Made by a program: the position numbers and the translations under genes. This document shows positions 34,993 through 44,091 of a stretch of 64,000 nucleotides of DNA, piece by piece. This DNA comes from Lysinibacillus fusiformis. Its GTDB lineage: Bacteria; Bacillota; Bacilli; Bacillales_A; Planococcaceae. The stretch lies in the NCBI RefSeq assembly GCF_002845985.1, contig NZ_PDFK01000001.1, positions 496,001 to 560,000 of the forward strand, given 5' to 3'. Numbering within the stretch: position 1 is the first letter of the stretch; each line of letters begins with the position of its first letter. Below the pieces are notes generated by a model. The model searched no databases. It saw only the letters and a list, made by a program, of their open reading frames with translations, and was not told the origin of the DNA.

Positions 34993-35508
34993 TTATGTAG
35001 TTTTCGTCATGGAGTGCATTGTATTTTTTTCTAGCTTCATTTTTTTGCTTATGATAGGCATTACGAAGCGATCAAGCCCAAATTTTCCAGCATTATAGCC
35101 TGCCACAACGATAAAGATCGCCAGTAGAATATCAAATGGATTACTAGAAATCGTACCAGCTAGCAAGAAGGCAAAATTCATAACCATTCCAAAAAATGCT
35201 GCATATGTAGTTAAGCACCCTAGTATTAAGCCAAGACCGACAAGGAATTCTCCCCAAGGAATGACCACATTAAATATTTCAGCATTTGGCAAGGCAAATG
35301 ACTCTATAAATTTTACATATGTAGGATATACCACTTTTTCTCCACTCATGACAGGATTCTCTGATGCAAATGTTAAAAACCCTGAGGCATCAAATCCATT
35401 CGTCAATTTACTCCAACCTGCTGTCAGCCAATGCCAGCCCAAGTAAATACGCACGGCTGTTAGAATAGCAGCAACAATGTTATTCTCTCTTAAAAATGTA
35501 TTAAACAT
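34993..35508 (-). CDS. DoxX family membrane protein
   Basis: A 171-aa integral membrane protein with four predicted helices and the DoxX-family pattern RIYLGWHWLTAGWSKL near the N-terminus. DoxX relatives occur in quinone or thiosulfate oxidation complexes, but most, like this one, have no assigned function. It is inserted between rpsO and pnp and has its own candidate promoter and terminator. The extra charged C-terminus (KKMKLEKNTM) is unremarkable. Confidence 0.8.
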   Translation of the reverse strand: MFNTFLRENNIVAAILTAVRIYLGWHWLTAGWSKLTNGFDASGFLTFASENPVMSGEKVVYPTYVKFIESFALPNAEIFNVVIPWGEFLVGLGLILGCLTTYAAFFGMVMNFAFLLAGTISSNPFDILLAIFIVVAGYNAGKFGLDRFVMPIISKKMKLEKNTMHSMTKTT

Positions 35509-35899
35509 TAACCAATCCCTACTCTCTATTTTTTACTTTTCACAACGGTCTTCAATAAATCTATAGAGATCAGCTATTCTCCACACTTGCACCCTGTTGT
35601 CCTTCGTAGATTGTGAACATTTTATAAATGACTATTCATTCGTAAACGAAAAAACAACCACTATTCAATTCGTTCAATGCATTGAGCAGCAACAAAGATA
35701 GACTATCGCATAGTTTTTGAATTTGGTTGCGAAATGTGATTAGAATATACCATCCTTTTCAACCATACTAAATTGTTTTGATGATTCGTTCATCGTTGTG
35801 TAATAAAGTTATGGCTTATTGTTGAACAACATAAAATAATAGACGAGAATAAACCTGCATTATGAACAATACGCTGCATATATGTCGCAAGTTTCAACC
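35509..35899. other. Upstream region of doxX
   Basis: About 390 AT-rich bases with no credible gene. It holds a candidate promoter for doxX and an inverted repeat over its -35. I see nothing else up to the rpsO terminator. Confidence 0.5.
35619..35650 (-). promoter_or_regulatory. Candidate doxX promoter with overlapping operator-like repeat
   Basis: TTTACG (35646-35641) and TAAAAT (35624-35619) are 16 bases apart on the minus strand. TTCGT/ACGAA arms (35639-35650) form an inverted repeat across the -35, a typical repressor site. Confidence 0.35.
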
Positions 35900-35941
35900 A
35901 TAAAAAAAGACTGTAGACAAACTAAAATTTGTCTACAGTCT
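35900..35941 (-). terminator. Rho-independent terminator after rpsO
   Basis: A perfect 14-bp stem (AGACTGTAGACAAA at 35908-35921 with its complement at 35928-35941), a 6-base loop and seven T on the minus strand. Confidence 0.95.
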
Positions 35942-35966
35942 AATACAGCTATACTTGCGCTTTGAA

Positions 35967-36236
35967 TTAGCGACGTAAGCCTAAACGGTTGATTAGTTCA
36001 CGGTAACGTTGTACGTCTGTTTCACGAAGATATTTTAATAAGTGACGACGACGACCTACCATTTTAAGAAGACCACGCTCAGAGTGGAAATCTTTTTTGT
36101 GTGTACGTAAGTGAGCATTTAGAGCGTTGATTTCCTCTGTTAATACTGCAACTTGTACTTCTGGTGAACCAGTGTCACTTTCGTGAGTACGGTACTCAGC
36201 GATAATTTCGTTTTTACGTTCTTTTGTAATAGCCAT
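35967..36236 (-). CDS. rpsO: 30S ribosomal protein S15
   Basis: S15 binds 16S rRNA early in 30S assembly. The 89-aa protein [12 protein letters not shown]...RLGLRR is complete, with [14 protein letters not shown] and [13 protein letters not shown]. The ATG at 36236 is set by AGGAGG nine bases upstream; the longer open frame reads through the leader and is not coding. It has its own promoter and a strong terminator. Confidence 0.99.
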   Translation of the reverse strand: MAITKERKNEIIAEYRTHESDTGSPEVQVAVLTEEINALNAHLRTHKKDFHSERGLLKMVGRRRHLLKYLRETDVQRYRELINRLGLRR

Positions 36237-36335
36237 TTGAATGGACCTCCTAAAATATAATGAATCCCCATTAGCACAGTAAACGTTGGAGTCATCGATA
36301 TACCGAGCTAAGGTTAAGCATTTATGCACTTATGA
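36237..36335 (-). promoter_or_regulatory. rpsO leader, possible S15 autoregulatory RNA
   Basis: About 95 bases lie between the predicted start of transcription and the rpsO ATG. CCAT/ATGG arms spanning the start codon (CCATTCAAATGG) could form a small hairpin there. S15 represses its own mRNA in other Firmicutes through leader structures; I infer the same here but did not identify the known fold. Confidence 0.35.
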
Positions 36336-36364
36336 ATGTTACCATAAATCATTTGATCAAGCAA
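36336..36364 (-). promoter_or_regulatory. Promoter of rpsO
   Basis: TTGCTT (36364-36359) and TAACAT (36341-36336) with a 17-base spacer and an extended -10 (TGG before TAACAT) on the minus strand. Confidence 0.6.
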
Positions 36365-36409
36365 GTAAAACGTCGGCTTGAATGTTGTCATCTCATCATG
36401 CTGTGACGC

Positions 36410-37357
36410 TTACAAATCGTTAAAGTATCGGATAGCTTCTTGTTTATCCTTTTCGATTTGCGCTTTCAACGCCTCAATCCCATCGAATTTTCGTTCGCTT
36501 CGAATCCGTTTGTACCAAGCTACATGTACTTCTTCACCATAAATATTTTTATCAAAGTTTAAAATATGGACCTCAATCGATAATTGCTTATCATTTGGAT
36601 CTTTGAAAGTTGGTTTGTAGCCCACATTACAAACACCATCATACCAGTTATTTTGCACGAGTAAACGAACAGCATAAACACCACTTGCTGGAATGAAAGT
36701 GCCTTCTAAAGCTTGGACATTTGCTGTAGGGAAGCCAATAGTACGTCCGCGTTTATCACCGTGTACAACAATCCCATTGATTTCAAATGGTCTGCCTAAT
36801 AGTGTTGTAGCTTCTTCCATATCGCCCTCTTGTAGTAGCTTCCGGATACGGGTAGAGCTGATTTTCTCAACATCGTCTGTTTTCTTCTCCACAATGGTTA
36901 CACCATACTCACCATTACTTAATGCACGCATATCGTCCATAGTTCCTTTTCCGAATGCCCCAAACGAATAATCAAAGCCAGCTGTAACATGTTGAATATT
37001 TAATCCACGAATAAAAGTATCAATAAATGCTGCTGGTGAAAGCTTAGCAAAATCAGAGGTGAAATGGACAACAAACACCGTATCCACACCCTGTTCTTCA
37101 AAGAGCTGTAATTTCTGTTGTAAGAGTGTAATATAAAAAACTTTTTCATTACGTCCACCAAGAACTAATGAAGGATGTGGATCAAATGTCATCACTGCAG
37201 TCGGAATTTGCCGCTTATTTCCCTCTTCCTTCGCTGTCTTGATAACTGCCTGATGCCCTCTATGTACACCATCGAAAAAGCCAAGAGCAAGCGAATATGG
37301 CTGCATGCTTTCTCGTTGCTGTAATTGATGTGGGTATTTTAAATGAATGACCTCCAT
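36410..37357 (-). CDS. ribF: Bifunctional riboflavin kinase/FAD synthetase
   Basis: RibF (RibC in B. subtilis) turns riboflavin into FMN and then FAD. The 315-aa protein has the N-terminal nucleotidyltransferase motif LGFFDGVHRGHQ and SSTRIRKLL, then the C-terminal kinase segment GDKRGRTIGFPTANV. AGGAGG precedes the ATG. It lies 12 bases after truB, the order known from Bacillus. Confidence 0.97.
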   Translation of the reverse strand: MEVIHLKYPHQLQQRESMQPYSLALGFFDGVHRGHQAVIKTAKEEGNKRQIPTAVMTFDPHPSLVLGGRNEKVFYITLLQQKLQLFEEQGVDTVFVVHFTSDFAKLSPAAFIDTFIRGLNIQHVTAGFDYSFGAFGKGTMDDMRALSNGEYGVTIVEKKTDDVEKISSTRIRKLLQEGDMEEATTLLGRPFEINGIVVHGDKRGRTIGFPTANVQALEGTFIPASGVYAVRLLVQNNWYDGVCNVGYKPTFKDPNDKQLSIEVHILNFDKNIYGEEVHVAWYKRIRSERKFDGIEALKAQIEKDKQEAIRYFNDL

Positions 37358-37369
37358 TGAAAAATCCTC

Positions 37370-38281
37370 CTACTCTATCGTCGGAAACATCTTGTGTGGC
37401 TTCATCAAACCATCCTTCGTAGGGTGAGCCTGATAAACCGCCACTGCCTTTCCATTGATTCCAAACACAATTTTATCATGACTCTTTAATAATGCATCTG
37501 CTGGAAGCACTTGTCCATTGAAAATTTCTTTTTCATTGGCGGCAGTAATCTCAATATATGGATAGTCTGCTAATGCATACTCGACAGGTAAAATACAGGT
37601 AGCTGCTTGCTCTGCATCCATTAGCTCAGCAACCTGCGCTAATGTAAAGCAGTTATCACGAGTAAAGGTGCCTGAGGCTGTGCGTACGAGCTCCTTCATA
37701 TGTGCAGGATAGCCAAGAGCTTCACCAATTTGCACAGCTAGTGTACGAATATAGGTCCCTTTACTGCAAGCAATACGAACCGGAAATGTAATCTCTTGCC
37801 CCTCATATTGTTCAATCTCATCAAGCAGCTCTAAAGCATAAATCGTTACTTGACGTGTTGGTCTTTCAACCGTTTCGCCTTTTCTGGCATACTCATAGAG
37901 ACGTTTTCCATTTACTTTTACCGCTGAAAACATTGGTGGCGTTTGTTCAATAACACCTGTTAATGTAGCTAACACCTCTAACAGCTGCTCACGAGAAAAG
38001 CTTTTTGTGGTCTGATCTTGCGCAACCGTTTCGCCTTCTGCATCCTCTGTTGTTGTAGTACGGCCGATTGAAATGATAGCTTCATAGACCTTTCCTGCAT
38101 CGGTTAAATATTCAGCAATACGCGTTGCTTGGCCAATACAAATAGGTAGCACACCCTCTACTCCCGGGTCTAGTGTCCCTGTATGCCCAACTTTTTTTGT
38201 GCGCAAAATTTTCCGTAATTTAAAGACACAATCATGGCTCGTCATGCCTCTTTCTTTCCAAAGTGGTAAAATACCGTTCAT
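37370..38281 (-). CDS. truB: tRNA pseudouridine(55) synthase TruB
   Basis: TruB makes pseudouridine 55 in the tRNA T-loop. The 303-aa protein has the catalytic Asp38 in GTLDPGVEG and the family stretch KGTYIRTLAVQIG. The ATG has GGGAGG upstream. It lies in the infB-rbfA-truB-ribF cluster, with a hairpin separating it from rbfA. Confidence 0.98.
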   Translation of the reverse strand: MNGILPLWKERGMTSHDCVFKLRKILRTKKVGHTGTLDPGVEGVLPICIGQATRIAEYLTDAGKVYEAIISIGRTTTTEDAEGETVAQDQTTKSFSREQLLEVLATLTGVIEQTPPMFSAVKVNGKRLYEYARKGETVERPTRQVTIYALELLDEIEQYEGQEITFPVRIACSKGTYIRTLAVQIGEALGYPAHMKELVRTASGTFTRDNCFTLAQVAELMDAEQAATCILPVEYALADYPYIEITAANEKEIFNGQVLPADALLKSHDKIVFGINGKAVAVYQAHPTKDGLMKPHKMFPTIE

Positions 38282-38345
38282 ATTAGTGCCTCCCAGTTAC
38301 CTTCTCTATCATCGACTACGTATTGACATAATCTTTTTCCATAAA

Positions 38346-38386
38346 GATAAAAGTCTGCCTGCATTAACATGCATGTGGCAGACTTT
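38346..38386 (-). terminator. Terminator or attenuator between rbfA and truB
   Basis: AAAGTCTGCC (38350-38359) pairs perfectly with GGCAGACTTT (38377-38386). The minus-strand 3' side ends TTTTATC, and the plus strand has a longer T-run. It suggests partial termination before truB. Confidence 0.65.
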
Positions 38387-38392
38387 TTTAGC

Positions 38393-38734
38393 TTATTCTT
38401 TGTGTAAACCTCTTAACAATGAATCAATACGGTTACCATATTCAATCGATGAATCAAATTCAAAGAGTAGTTCTGGTGTACGTCGTAAACGAATGCGTGA
38501 TCCGATTTCTGATCGAATGAAGCCAGAAGCTTTTACTAAAGCTTTAAGCGTTTCTTCACGTTCACGCTCATTGCCTAAAGATGTAATATAAATTGTCGCT
38601 TGCTGTAAATCACCCGTTACATCAACACCTGTAACAGTCACAAAACCAACACGCGGATCTTTTATTTTACGGCCAATAATATCGCCAAGCTCTTTTTTCA
38701 TTTGCTCAGCAACACGGTTTGAACGTAGAGACAT
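38393..38734 (-). CDS. rbfA: Ribosome-binding factor A
   Basis: RbfA helps 16S rRNA 5'-end processing and late 30S maturation, notably in the cold. The 113-aa protein ([32 protein letters not shown] in part) is the normal size of a KH-like RbfA. GAGGTGA precedes the ATG. It lies after ylxP in the nusA-infB cluster. Confidence 0.97.
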   Translation of the reverse strand: MSLRSNRVAEQMKKELGDIIGRKIKDPRVGFVTVTGVDVTGDLQQATIYITSLGNEREREETLKALVKASGFIRSEIGSRIRLRRTPELLFEFDSSIEYGNRIDSLLRGLHKE

Positions 38735-38760
38735 AATTTGTCACCTCTATTTCGATGTAC

Positions 38761-38804
38761 AGATAGCTGTGCATTTCATTGCTGTATCAAGCTTACAGCT
38801 ATCT
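38761..38804. other. Intergenic hairpin between ylxP and rbfA
   Basis: A perfect 10-bp inverted repeat (AGATAGCTGT at 38761-38770 with its complement at 38795-38804) without a T-run. It may be a processing or stabilising structure in the operon mRNA. Confidence 0.45.
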
Positions 38805-38812
38805 ACTATTGC

Positions 38813-39091
38813 TTATAAATAATCTCGCCACACATCAAGCTGTTCCCATGATGGATTTGACTGCAAATAATGGAGCGCATGATTTATTTCCCGTTCAGCT
38901 GCATCTTTTGATGAAGAAACAGCAACAAGTCCTAATTTCGTACGCTGCCATACATTTTGATGGTCAATTTCCGCAATAGAAACATTAAATTTCTGCTTTG
39001 TGCGGGTAATCATACGCTGTAAGACAGCGCGTTTTTCCTTTAACGAATGGGCAGTTTGAATGATGAATTCAACCTCTGCATAAACGATCAT
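38813..39091 (-). CDS. ylxP: YlxP family protein (DUF503)
   Basis: A 92-aa DUF503 protein (AEVEFIIQTAHSLKEKRAVLQRM in part), conserved in the nusA-infB operon of Firmicutes, of unknown function and suspected to act in ribosome assembly from context. Its start overlaps the infB stop by one base (TAATG). Confidence 0.92.
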   Translation of the reverse strand: MIVYAEVEFIIQTAHSLKEKRAVLQRMITRTKQKFNVSIAEIDHQNVWQRTKLGLVAVSSSKDAAEREINHALHYLQSNPSWEQLDVWRDYL

Positions 39092-41382
39092 TAGACGCGT
39101 TTAACTTCTTCCATAATATAGGCTTCAATAATATCGCCTTCTCTAATATCGTTGAAGTTTGTAATCGTAATACCACATTCGTATCCTCTTGCTACTTCTT
39201 TCACTTCATCTTTGAAGCGTTTAAGCGTATCTAGCTCACCTTCAAATATAACCACATTATCGCGGATTACACGTACACCTGAATCACGCGTTACTTTTCC
39301 TTCTGTTATATATGAACCAGCAATTGTACCAACTTTTGATACTTTAATTGTTTGACGAACTTCTGCTTGACCAATAATTTTTTCTTCAAACTCAGGATCA
39401 AGCATACCTTTCATCGCTTGTTCAATCTCTTCAATTACTTTATAGATGATGCGGTGTAAGCGAATATCTACACCCTCTTCTTCTGCAGCACGTTTTGCGT
39501 TAACATCTGGACGTACGTTAAATCCAATAACAATCGCATTGGAAGCTGCTGCAAGAGAAATATCAGATTCTGTAATAGCACCCGCACCTGTGTGAATAAT
39601 TTTCACATTTACGCCTTCTACATCAATTTTCATTAATGAGGCAGCCATTGCTTCAACAGTACCTTGAACGTCAGCTTTCACAATTAAGTTAAGCTCTTTC
39701 ATTTCGCCTTGGCTCATTTGTTCAAATAAGTTATCCAACGTAACACGTTGTTTTTCTGAACGCTGTGCTTGAATTGCTGACATGGCACGAGTTTCACCAA
39801 CTTGGCGTGCTGTTTTCTCGTCTTCAAAGACTACGAAGCGGTCACCAGCTTGAGGTACATCGTTTAAACCTGTAATTTCTACTGGTGTCGATGGGCCAGC
39901 TTCTTTTACACGACGACCTTTGTCATTCACCATCGCACGTACACGACCATACGTATGACCTACAACAATTGGATCTCCTACTTTTAATGTTCCATCTTGT
40001 ACTAATAGCGTAGCAACAGAGCCACGTCCTTTATCAAGCTGTGCTTCAATAACTGTACCAAGCGCTAAACGATCTGGGTTCGCTTTAAGCTCACCAACCT
40101 CGGCTACAAGTAAAATCATTTCTAACAATGTATCAATGCCTTCACCTTTTAATGCAGAAATCGGTACGAAAATTGTTTCGCCGCCCCATGCTTCAGGAAC
40201 TAAGCCATGCTCTGTTAATTCTTGCATGACACGATCAGGATTTGCTGATGGTTTATCCATTTTATTCACAGCTACAATAATTGGTACTTCGGCTGCTTTA
40301 GCGTGATTAATCGCTTCTACTGTTTGCGGCATGACACCATCGTCAGCAGCAACTACTAAAATGGTTAAGTCAGTTACTTTTGCTCCACGTGCTCGCATTG
40401 TTGTGAAAGCAGCGTGTCCTGGTGTATCAAGGAAAGTAATTTTCTTGTCGCCTTCCGTTACTTGGTATGCCCCAATATGTTGTGTGATACCACCGGCTTC
40501 TCCTGCTGTCACTTTCGTATTACGAATAGAATCCAATAATGTTGTTTTACCGTGGTCAACGTGACCCATGATTGTTACAACTGGTGGACGTTCTGATAAT
40601 ACTGCTTCGTTCACTTCTTCTGTTTGCTCGAAGTGTGTTTCTAAATCCGTAATATCTACACGAATTTCTTCTTCCACTTCTACACCGTAGTCTGCGCAGA
40701 TTAATTCAATTGCATCCTTATCTAATTCTTGGTTAATTGTTGCCATTACACCAAGCATAAATAATTTCTTAATGATTTCAGATGGCTCACGGTGTAATTT
40801 TTTTGCTAATTCCGCTACTGATAATGATTCAACAAAAGTAATTTTTTCTGGCAGTTCCTTTTGTTTTACTGGTATAGACGGTTGATGCGTTTTTGGATGG
40901 CGACGTTTGCCTCCATGAATGCCTGGTTTTGGACGTTGGTTGTAACCACCGCCACCTCTACGATTATTATTATTATTGTTATTATTATTATTTTGTGTCA
41001 TATTTCTATTTTGATTACCTTTTGTATTCTTAGATTTTTCGTTAGACGAATTTGAGTTTTGCTGTGTGTGTTGCTGATTGTTTGCTTTAGGCTTAGAAGT
41101 AGCAGATTGCTGCCTTTGTCCTTCTTGCATTTTCACCGAATGCTGTGGTTTTTGCTGTCCATTCGATTGAGGTCTTTGCCCCATATTTTGAATGGTTTTT
41201 TTTGCTGCTACATTTTTCTCAGGTGTTGCTTTAAATGATTGGTTTAACTTTGCCACAATATCTTTTTCCAACATCGACATATGGTTTGTTACACTCACAT
41301 TTAATTTACTTAGTGCTTCAATAACCTCTTTACTCGTTTTATTCACTTGCTTCGCATATTCATGAACTCTGATTTTGGTCAT
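39091..41382 (-). CDS. infB: Translation initiation factor IF-2
   Basis: IF-2 is the GTPase that places initiator tRNA on the 30S subunit and promotes subunit joining. The 763-aa protein has an IF2_N domain at the start, a Gln/Asn-rich linker at about 65-160 that includes ten consecutive Asn (131-140), a second IF2_N domain, the G domain with GHVDHGKT at 273-280 and NKMD, and domains II-IV. The linker is low-complexity and AAT-repeat-coded. It lies between ylxQ and ylxP as in Bacillus. Confidence 0.99.
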   Translation of the reverse strand: MTKIRVHEYAKQVNKTSKEVIEALSKLNVSVTNHMSMLEKDIVAKLNQSFKATPEKNVAAKKTIQNMGQRPQSNGQQKPQHSVKMQEGQRQQSATSKPKANNQQHTQQNSNSSNEKSKNTKGNQNRNMTQNNNNNNNNNNRRGGGGYNQRPKPGIHGGKRRHPKTHQPSIPVKQKELPEKITFVESLSVAELAKKLHREPSEIIKKLFMLGVMATINQELDKDAIELICADYGVEVEEEIRVDITDLETHFEQTEEVNEAVLSERPPVVTIMGHVDHGKTTLLDSIRNTKVTAGEAGGITQHIGAYQVTEGDKKITFLDTPGHAAFTTMRARGAKVTDLTILVVAADDGVMPQTVEAINHAKAAEVPIIVAVNKMDKPSANPDRVMQELTEHGLVPEAWGGETIFVPISALKGEGIDTLLEMILLVAEVGELKANPDRLALGTVIEAQLDKGRGSVATLLVQDGTLKVGDPIVVGHTYGRVRAMVNDKGRRVKEAGPSTPVEITGLNDVPQAGDRFVVFEDEKTARQVGETRAMSAIQAQRSEKQRVTLDNLFEQMSQGEMKELNLIVKADVQGTVEAMAASLMKIDVEGVNVKIIHTGAGAITESDISLAAASNAIVIGFNVRPDVNAKRAAEEEGVDIRLHRIIYKVIEEIEQAMKGMLDPEFEEKIIGQAEVRQTIKVSKVGTIAGSYITEGKVTRDSGVRVIRDNVVIFEGELDTLKRFKDEVKEVARGYECGITITNFNDIREGDIIEAYIMEEVKRV

Positions 41383-41396
41383 CTGCTCACCCCCGA

Positions 41397-41705
41397 TTAG
41401 TTTTCGTTGAGTAGACTAGACAATTTACGTGCAAAACCTTTATCGGTAATAGCTAAAGCCACTCGGGCCTCCTTACCTGTAGCATGTCCTAGATCATAGC
41501 GATCTCCAATTACATGATACTCAACGTTGTAGTACGTGCACTTATCTTGAATTTTCTTACTAGAGTTTTTAGAGGCATCGTTTGCAAGCAATACTAGCTT
41601 AGCATTGCCATTCCGAACTTCCTTTACTACTAACTCTTCTCCTGAAATCACTTTACGTGCTCTTGCTGCGATCCCAAGCAAATTAAATATTGCTTGATTT
41701 ATCAT
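41397..41705 (-). CDS. ylxQ: YlxQ, L7Ae-family RNA-binding protein
   Basis: A 102-aa protein of the L7Ae/L30e fold ([26 protein letters not shown] in part), which generally binds kink-turn RNA. It is conserved between ylxR and infB in Firmicutes. Its start overlaps the ylxR stop by four bases, so translation is coupled. The RNA partner is unknown. Confidence 0.93.
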   Translation of the reverse strand: MINQAIFNLLGIAARARKVISGEELVVKEVRNGNAKLVLLANDASKNSSKKIQDKCTYYNVEYHVIGDRYDLGHATGKEARVALAITDKGFARKLSSLLNEN

Positions 41706-41980
41706 AAAATTGACTCCCTACGAATCAGCAAAATAAGTTCCTCATAAATTTCTTCAGGAATTTTAACATCAAGCTGGTGCCCTAATACATTTTTTTTGCG
41801 CGCGATGTCGATTGCATTCTCTGATTTAGATACATATGCACCACGCCCAGGCTTTTTTCCGGAGATATCTACACTTACTTCGCCCTCTTTTGAACGAACA
41901 ACACGTACCATCTCTTTCTTTGGTAGCATTTCTCCAGTTGCTACACATTTACGAAGAGGTACCTTTTTGTTTACAGCCAT
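41702..41980 (-). CDS. ylxR: YlxR/RnpM, RNase P modulator
   Basis: A 92-aa YlxR-family protein; B. subtilis YlxR (RnpM) has been shown to bind RNase P RNA and modulate RNase P. The motif VPLRKCVATGEMLPK is typical. The usual GRGAYVC motif reads GRGAYVS here, so the conserved cysteine is a serine. The ATG at 41980 is chosen because it begins the conserved MAVNKK and is preceded by GGTGAT; the longer frame runs into the leader hairpin region. Confidence 0.93.
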   Translation of the reverse strand: MAVNKKVPLRKCVATGEMLPKKEMVRVVRSKEGEVSVDISGKKPGRGAYVSKSENAIDIARKKNVLGHQLDVKIPEEIYEELILLIRRESIL

Positions 41981-42045
41981 AAGAATCACCATTCCTCTCT
42001 GAAGCTTGTCGTAAGAGGTGGACAAGTCATGCTCTACTTGACGCT

Positions 42046-42090
42046 CTGACAGTATTCAGTCGGCGTAGGGGGCCCACTGAATACTGTCAG
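42046..42090. other. Strong 15-bp hairpin between nusA and ylxR
   Basis: CTGACAGTATTCAGT (42046-42060) pairs perfectly with 42076-42090 around a 15-base GC-rich loop. There is no T-run, so it is not a classical terminator. It lies inside the rimP-nusA-ylxR-infB operon just after the nusA stop and may be an RNase processing or mRNA-stabilising site. Confidence 0.7.
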
Positions 42091-42116
42091 CTAACTCGTC
42101 ACACGGGCTTTCTTAC

Positions 42117-43256
42117 TTATTCTTCGTCGTCTTGATATAAGTCAACTGCCACGTCATCAAAATCACTTTCTTCATCTTCAGCAGGGATGAAAGTGCTTGT
42201 AGCAGAAGGATAAATACCTAATTCACGAGCATCTGTTTCACTCTTAATATCAATTTTCCAACCAGTAAGCTTTGCAGCTAGACGTGCATTTTGCCCACGT
42301 TTACCAATTGCTAATGATAATTGATAGTCTGGTACGACAACCGTAGTTGATTTTTCTTCCTCGTTCACTTGAACATCTAATACTTTCGATGGGCTTAATG
42401 CATTGGCTACGAATACAATTGGATCTTCAGACCATTCTACAATATCAATTTTTTCACCATTTAGTTCATTGACAATCGTTTGTACACGAGCACCTTTAGC
42501 TCCAACACATGAACCTACTGGATCTACTTCTTCATTATGTGCATGGACAGAAATTTTAGAGCGATCTCCAGCTTCACGAGCAATCGATTTAATTTCTACA
42601 ATACCTTCATAAATTTCAGGTACTTCCATCTCAAATAATCGACGTAATAAACCAGGATGTGTACGAGACACAATCACTTGTGGTCCACGTGTCGTACGCT
42701 CAACCTTTGTAATATATACTTTGATACGATCATGTGGATGATAAGATTCGCCTTGAATTTGTTCATTAATTGGCAATGCAGCTTCTACTTTCCCTAAACC
42801 TACATAGATATTTCGAGCATCCAAACGTTCCACGACACCTGTTACGATATCATCTTCACGGTCTACATATTGCTCATAGATTAATCCTCGCTCCGCTTCA
42901 CGTACACGTTGTGTGACAACTTGTTTTGCTGTTTGTGCGGCAATACGTCCGAAGTTGCGTGGTGTTACTTCCTGTTCCACGATATCTTCTAGCTGATAAG
43001 CTGGATTAATGACTTTTGCATCTTCTAAAGAAATTTGCAAACGATCATCTTCTACCTCTTCCACAACATCTTTACGTGAAAATACACGAATAGAGCCCTT
43101 ATCTAAATTTAAGTCCACTCGAACATTTTGTGCTTGATTAAAGTTGCGTTTGTAAGCTGTAACTAATGCCGCTTCAATGGCTTCAATTAACACATCTCTT
43201 GAAATTCCTTTTTGTTCTTCTAGCGCATTCAACGCATCTAACAAATCACTACTCAT
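42117..43256 (-). CDS. nusA: Transcription termination/antitermination factor NusA
   Basis: NusA binds RNA polymerase and affects pausing, termination and rRNA transcription. The 379-aa protein has an N-terminal RNAP-binding domain, an S1 domain (about 135-200), KH1/KH2 ([19 protein letters not shown] in part; [16 protein letters not shown]) and a short acidic tail ([19 protein letters not shown]). It lacks the extra C-terminal repeats of proteobacterial NusA, as expected for a Firmicute. It lies 24 bases after rimP. Confidence 0.98.
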   Translation of the reverse strand: MSSDLLDALNALEEQKGISRDVLIEAIEAALVTAYKRNFNQAQNVRVDLNLDKGSIRVFSRKDVVEEVEDDRLQISLEDAKVINPAYQLEDIVEQEVTPRNFGRIAAQTAKQVVTQRVREAERGLIYEQYVDREDDIVTGVVERLDARNIYVGLGKVEAALPINEQIQGESYHPHDRIKVYITKVERTTRGPQVIVSRTHPGLLRRLFEMEVPEIYEGIVEIKSIAREAGDRSKISVHAHNEEVDPVGSCVGAKGARVQTIVNELNGEKIDIVEWSEDPIVFVANALSPSKVLDVQVNEEEKSTTVVVPDYQLSLAIGKRGQNARLAAKLTGWKIDIKSETDARELGIYPSATSTFIPAEDEESDFDDVAVDLYQDDEE

Positions 43257-43280
43257 TTTGTTTTCACTCCTAAATATGCA

Positions 43281-43757
43281 TTATGCTGAAAAATCAATGG
43301 CAAGTCGTGCCAATGCGATTTTTTCTTGTTCAATTGTTACTGTCATTTTACGTGTTTTAATACGTACTTCCACCACTAATGTATGTTCATCGTATGACGT
43401 TAAGTAGCCTTGGAATTCCTTCATGTCCTTAATGGGTTCATAGGTTTTTACATAAATAAATTTGCCAATTGCTTTTTCAAAATCCGTATCTTTTTTTAAG
43501 GGGCGCTCTGCTCCAGGTGAAGAAACTTCTAAATAATAGTTTTGTGTAATTGGATCTTTTTCATCCAATAACAGGCTTAGTCGTTCACTAACTTGAGCAC
43601 ATTGGTCAATGTCAATGTCACCCTCAGGCGTATCGACATAAACACGTAAAAACCAGTTACGTCCTTCTTTGACGTACTCAATATCCACTAGCTCAAGATT
43701 TAACTCATCCACAATTGGTTTAGCGAGCTCTTCAATTAAAGATGGTACTTTGCTCAT
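43281..43757 (-). CDS. rimP: Ribosome maturation factor RimP
   Basis: RimP is needed for 30S maturation. The 158-aa protein (LELVDIEYVKEGRNWFLRVYVD in part; EVSSPGAERPL) is the usual length and opens the rimP-nusA-ylxR-ylxQ-infB operon. The ATG follows AGGAGG, and a near-consensus promoter lies about 110 bases upstream. Confidence 0.97.
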   Translation of the reverse strand: MSKVPSLIEELAKPIVDELNLELVDIEYVKEGRNWFLRVYVDTPEGDIDIDQCAQVSERLSLLLDEKDPITQNYYLEVSSPGAERPLKKDTDFEKAIGKFIYVKTYEPIKDMKEFQGYLTSYDEHTLVVEVRIKTRKMTVTIEQEKIALARLAIDFSA

Positions 43758-43865
43758 TGTTGCCTCCTGTATTTATCAAATTCTAGCGTATGAATTGTTC
43801 ATCACTGTAAGTTAATGCAGTAATGAATCATAATAAAACAGAAATTCCACCAGTTGCTTTGGTGA

Positions 43866-43894
43866 AATTTTACGGTCTTACCTGCTGTTAGTCA
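43866..43894 (-). promoter_or_regulatory. Promoter of the rimP-nusA-infB operon
   Basis: TTGACT (43894-43889) and TAAAAT (43871-43866) with a 17-base spacer on the minus strand. The leader can form a hairpin from arms at about 43840-43870 (AATTCCACC with GGTGAAATT). Confidence 0.75.
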
Positions 43895-43921
43895 AAATTT
43901 GTTTTGCTACGGTATAACAAC

Positions 43922-43952
43922 AGAAAAGAGCGGGTATGCCCCACTCTTTTGC
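43922..43952 (-). terminator. Rho-independent terminator upstream of rimP (after polC)
   Basis: AAAAGAGCGGG pairs with CCCACTCTTTT across a short loop, with a TTTTC tail on the minus strand, 140 bases after the polC stop. The stretch 43953-44091 between it and polC holds nothing I recognise. Confidence 0.7.
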
Positions 43953-44091
43953 TGGAAAAATATCAACAAATTATTACCATAAGGATAGCACAGTTCTCAG
44001 CACAATGCAAATTTCCTTCATGACAGTTAACCATATTGTGTCAGGATTTTGAAATTCTACAGTGACCTTTCGCCACGACACAAATCACTTA

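Noticed and set aside
35601-35625. Rex-like site upstream of doxX (TTGTGAA)
   Set aside because: Only one half site is present near the promoter.
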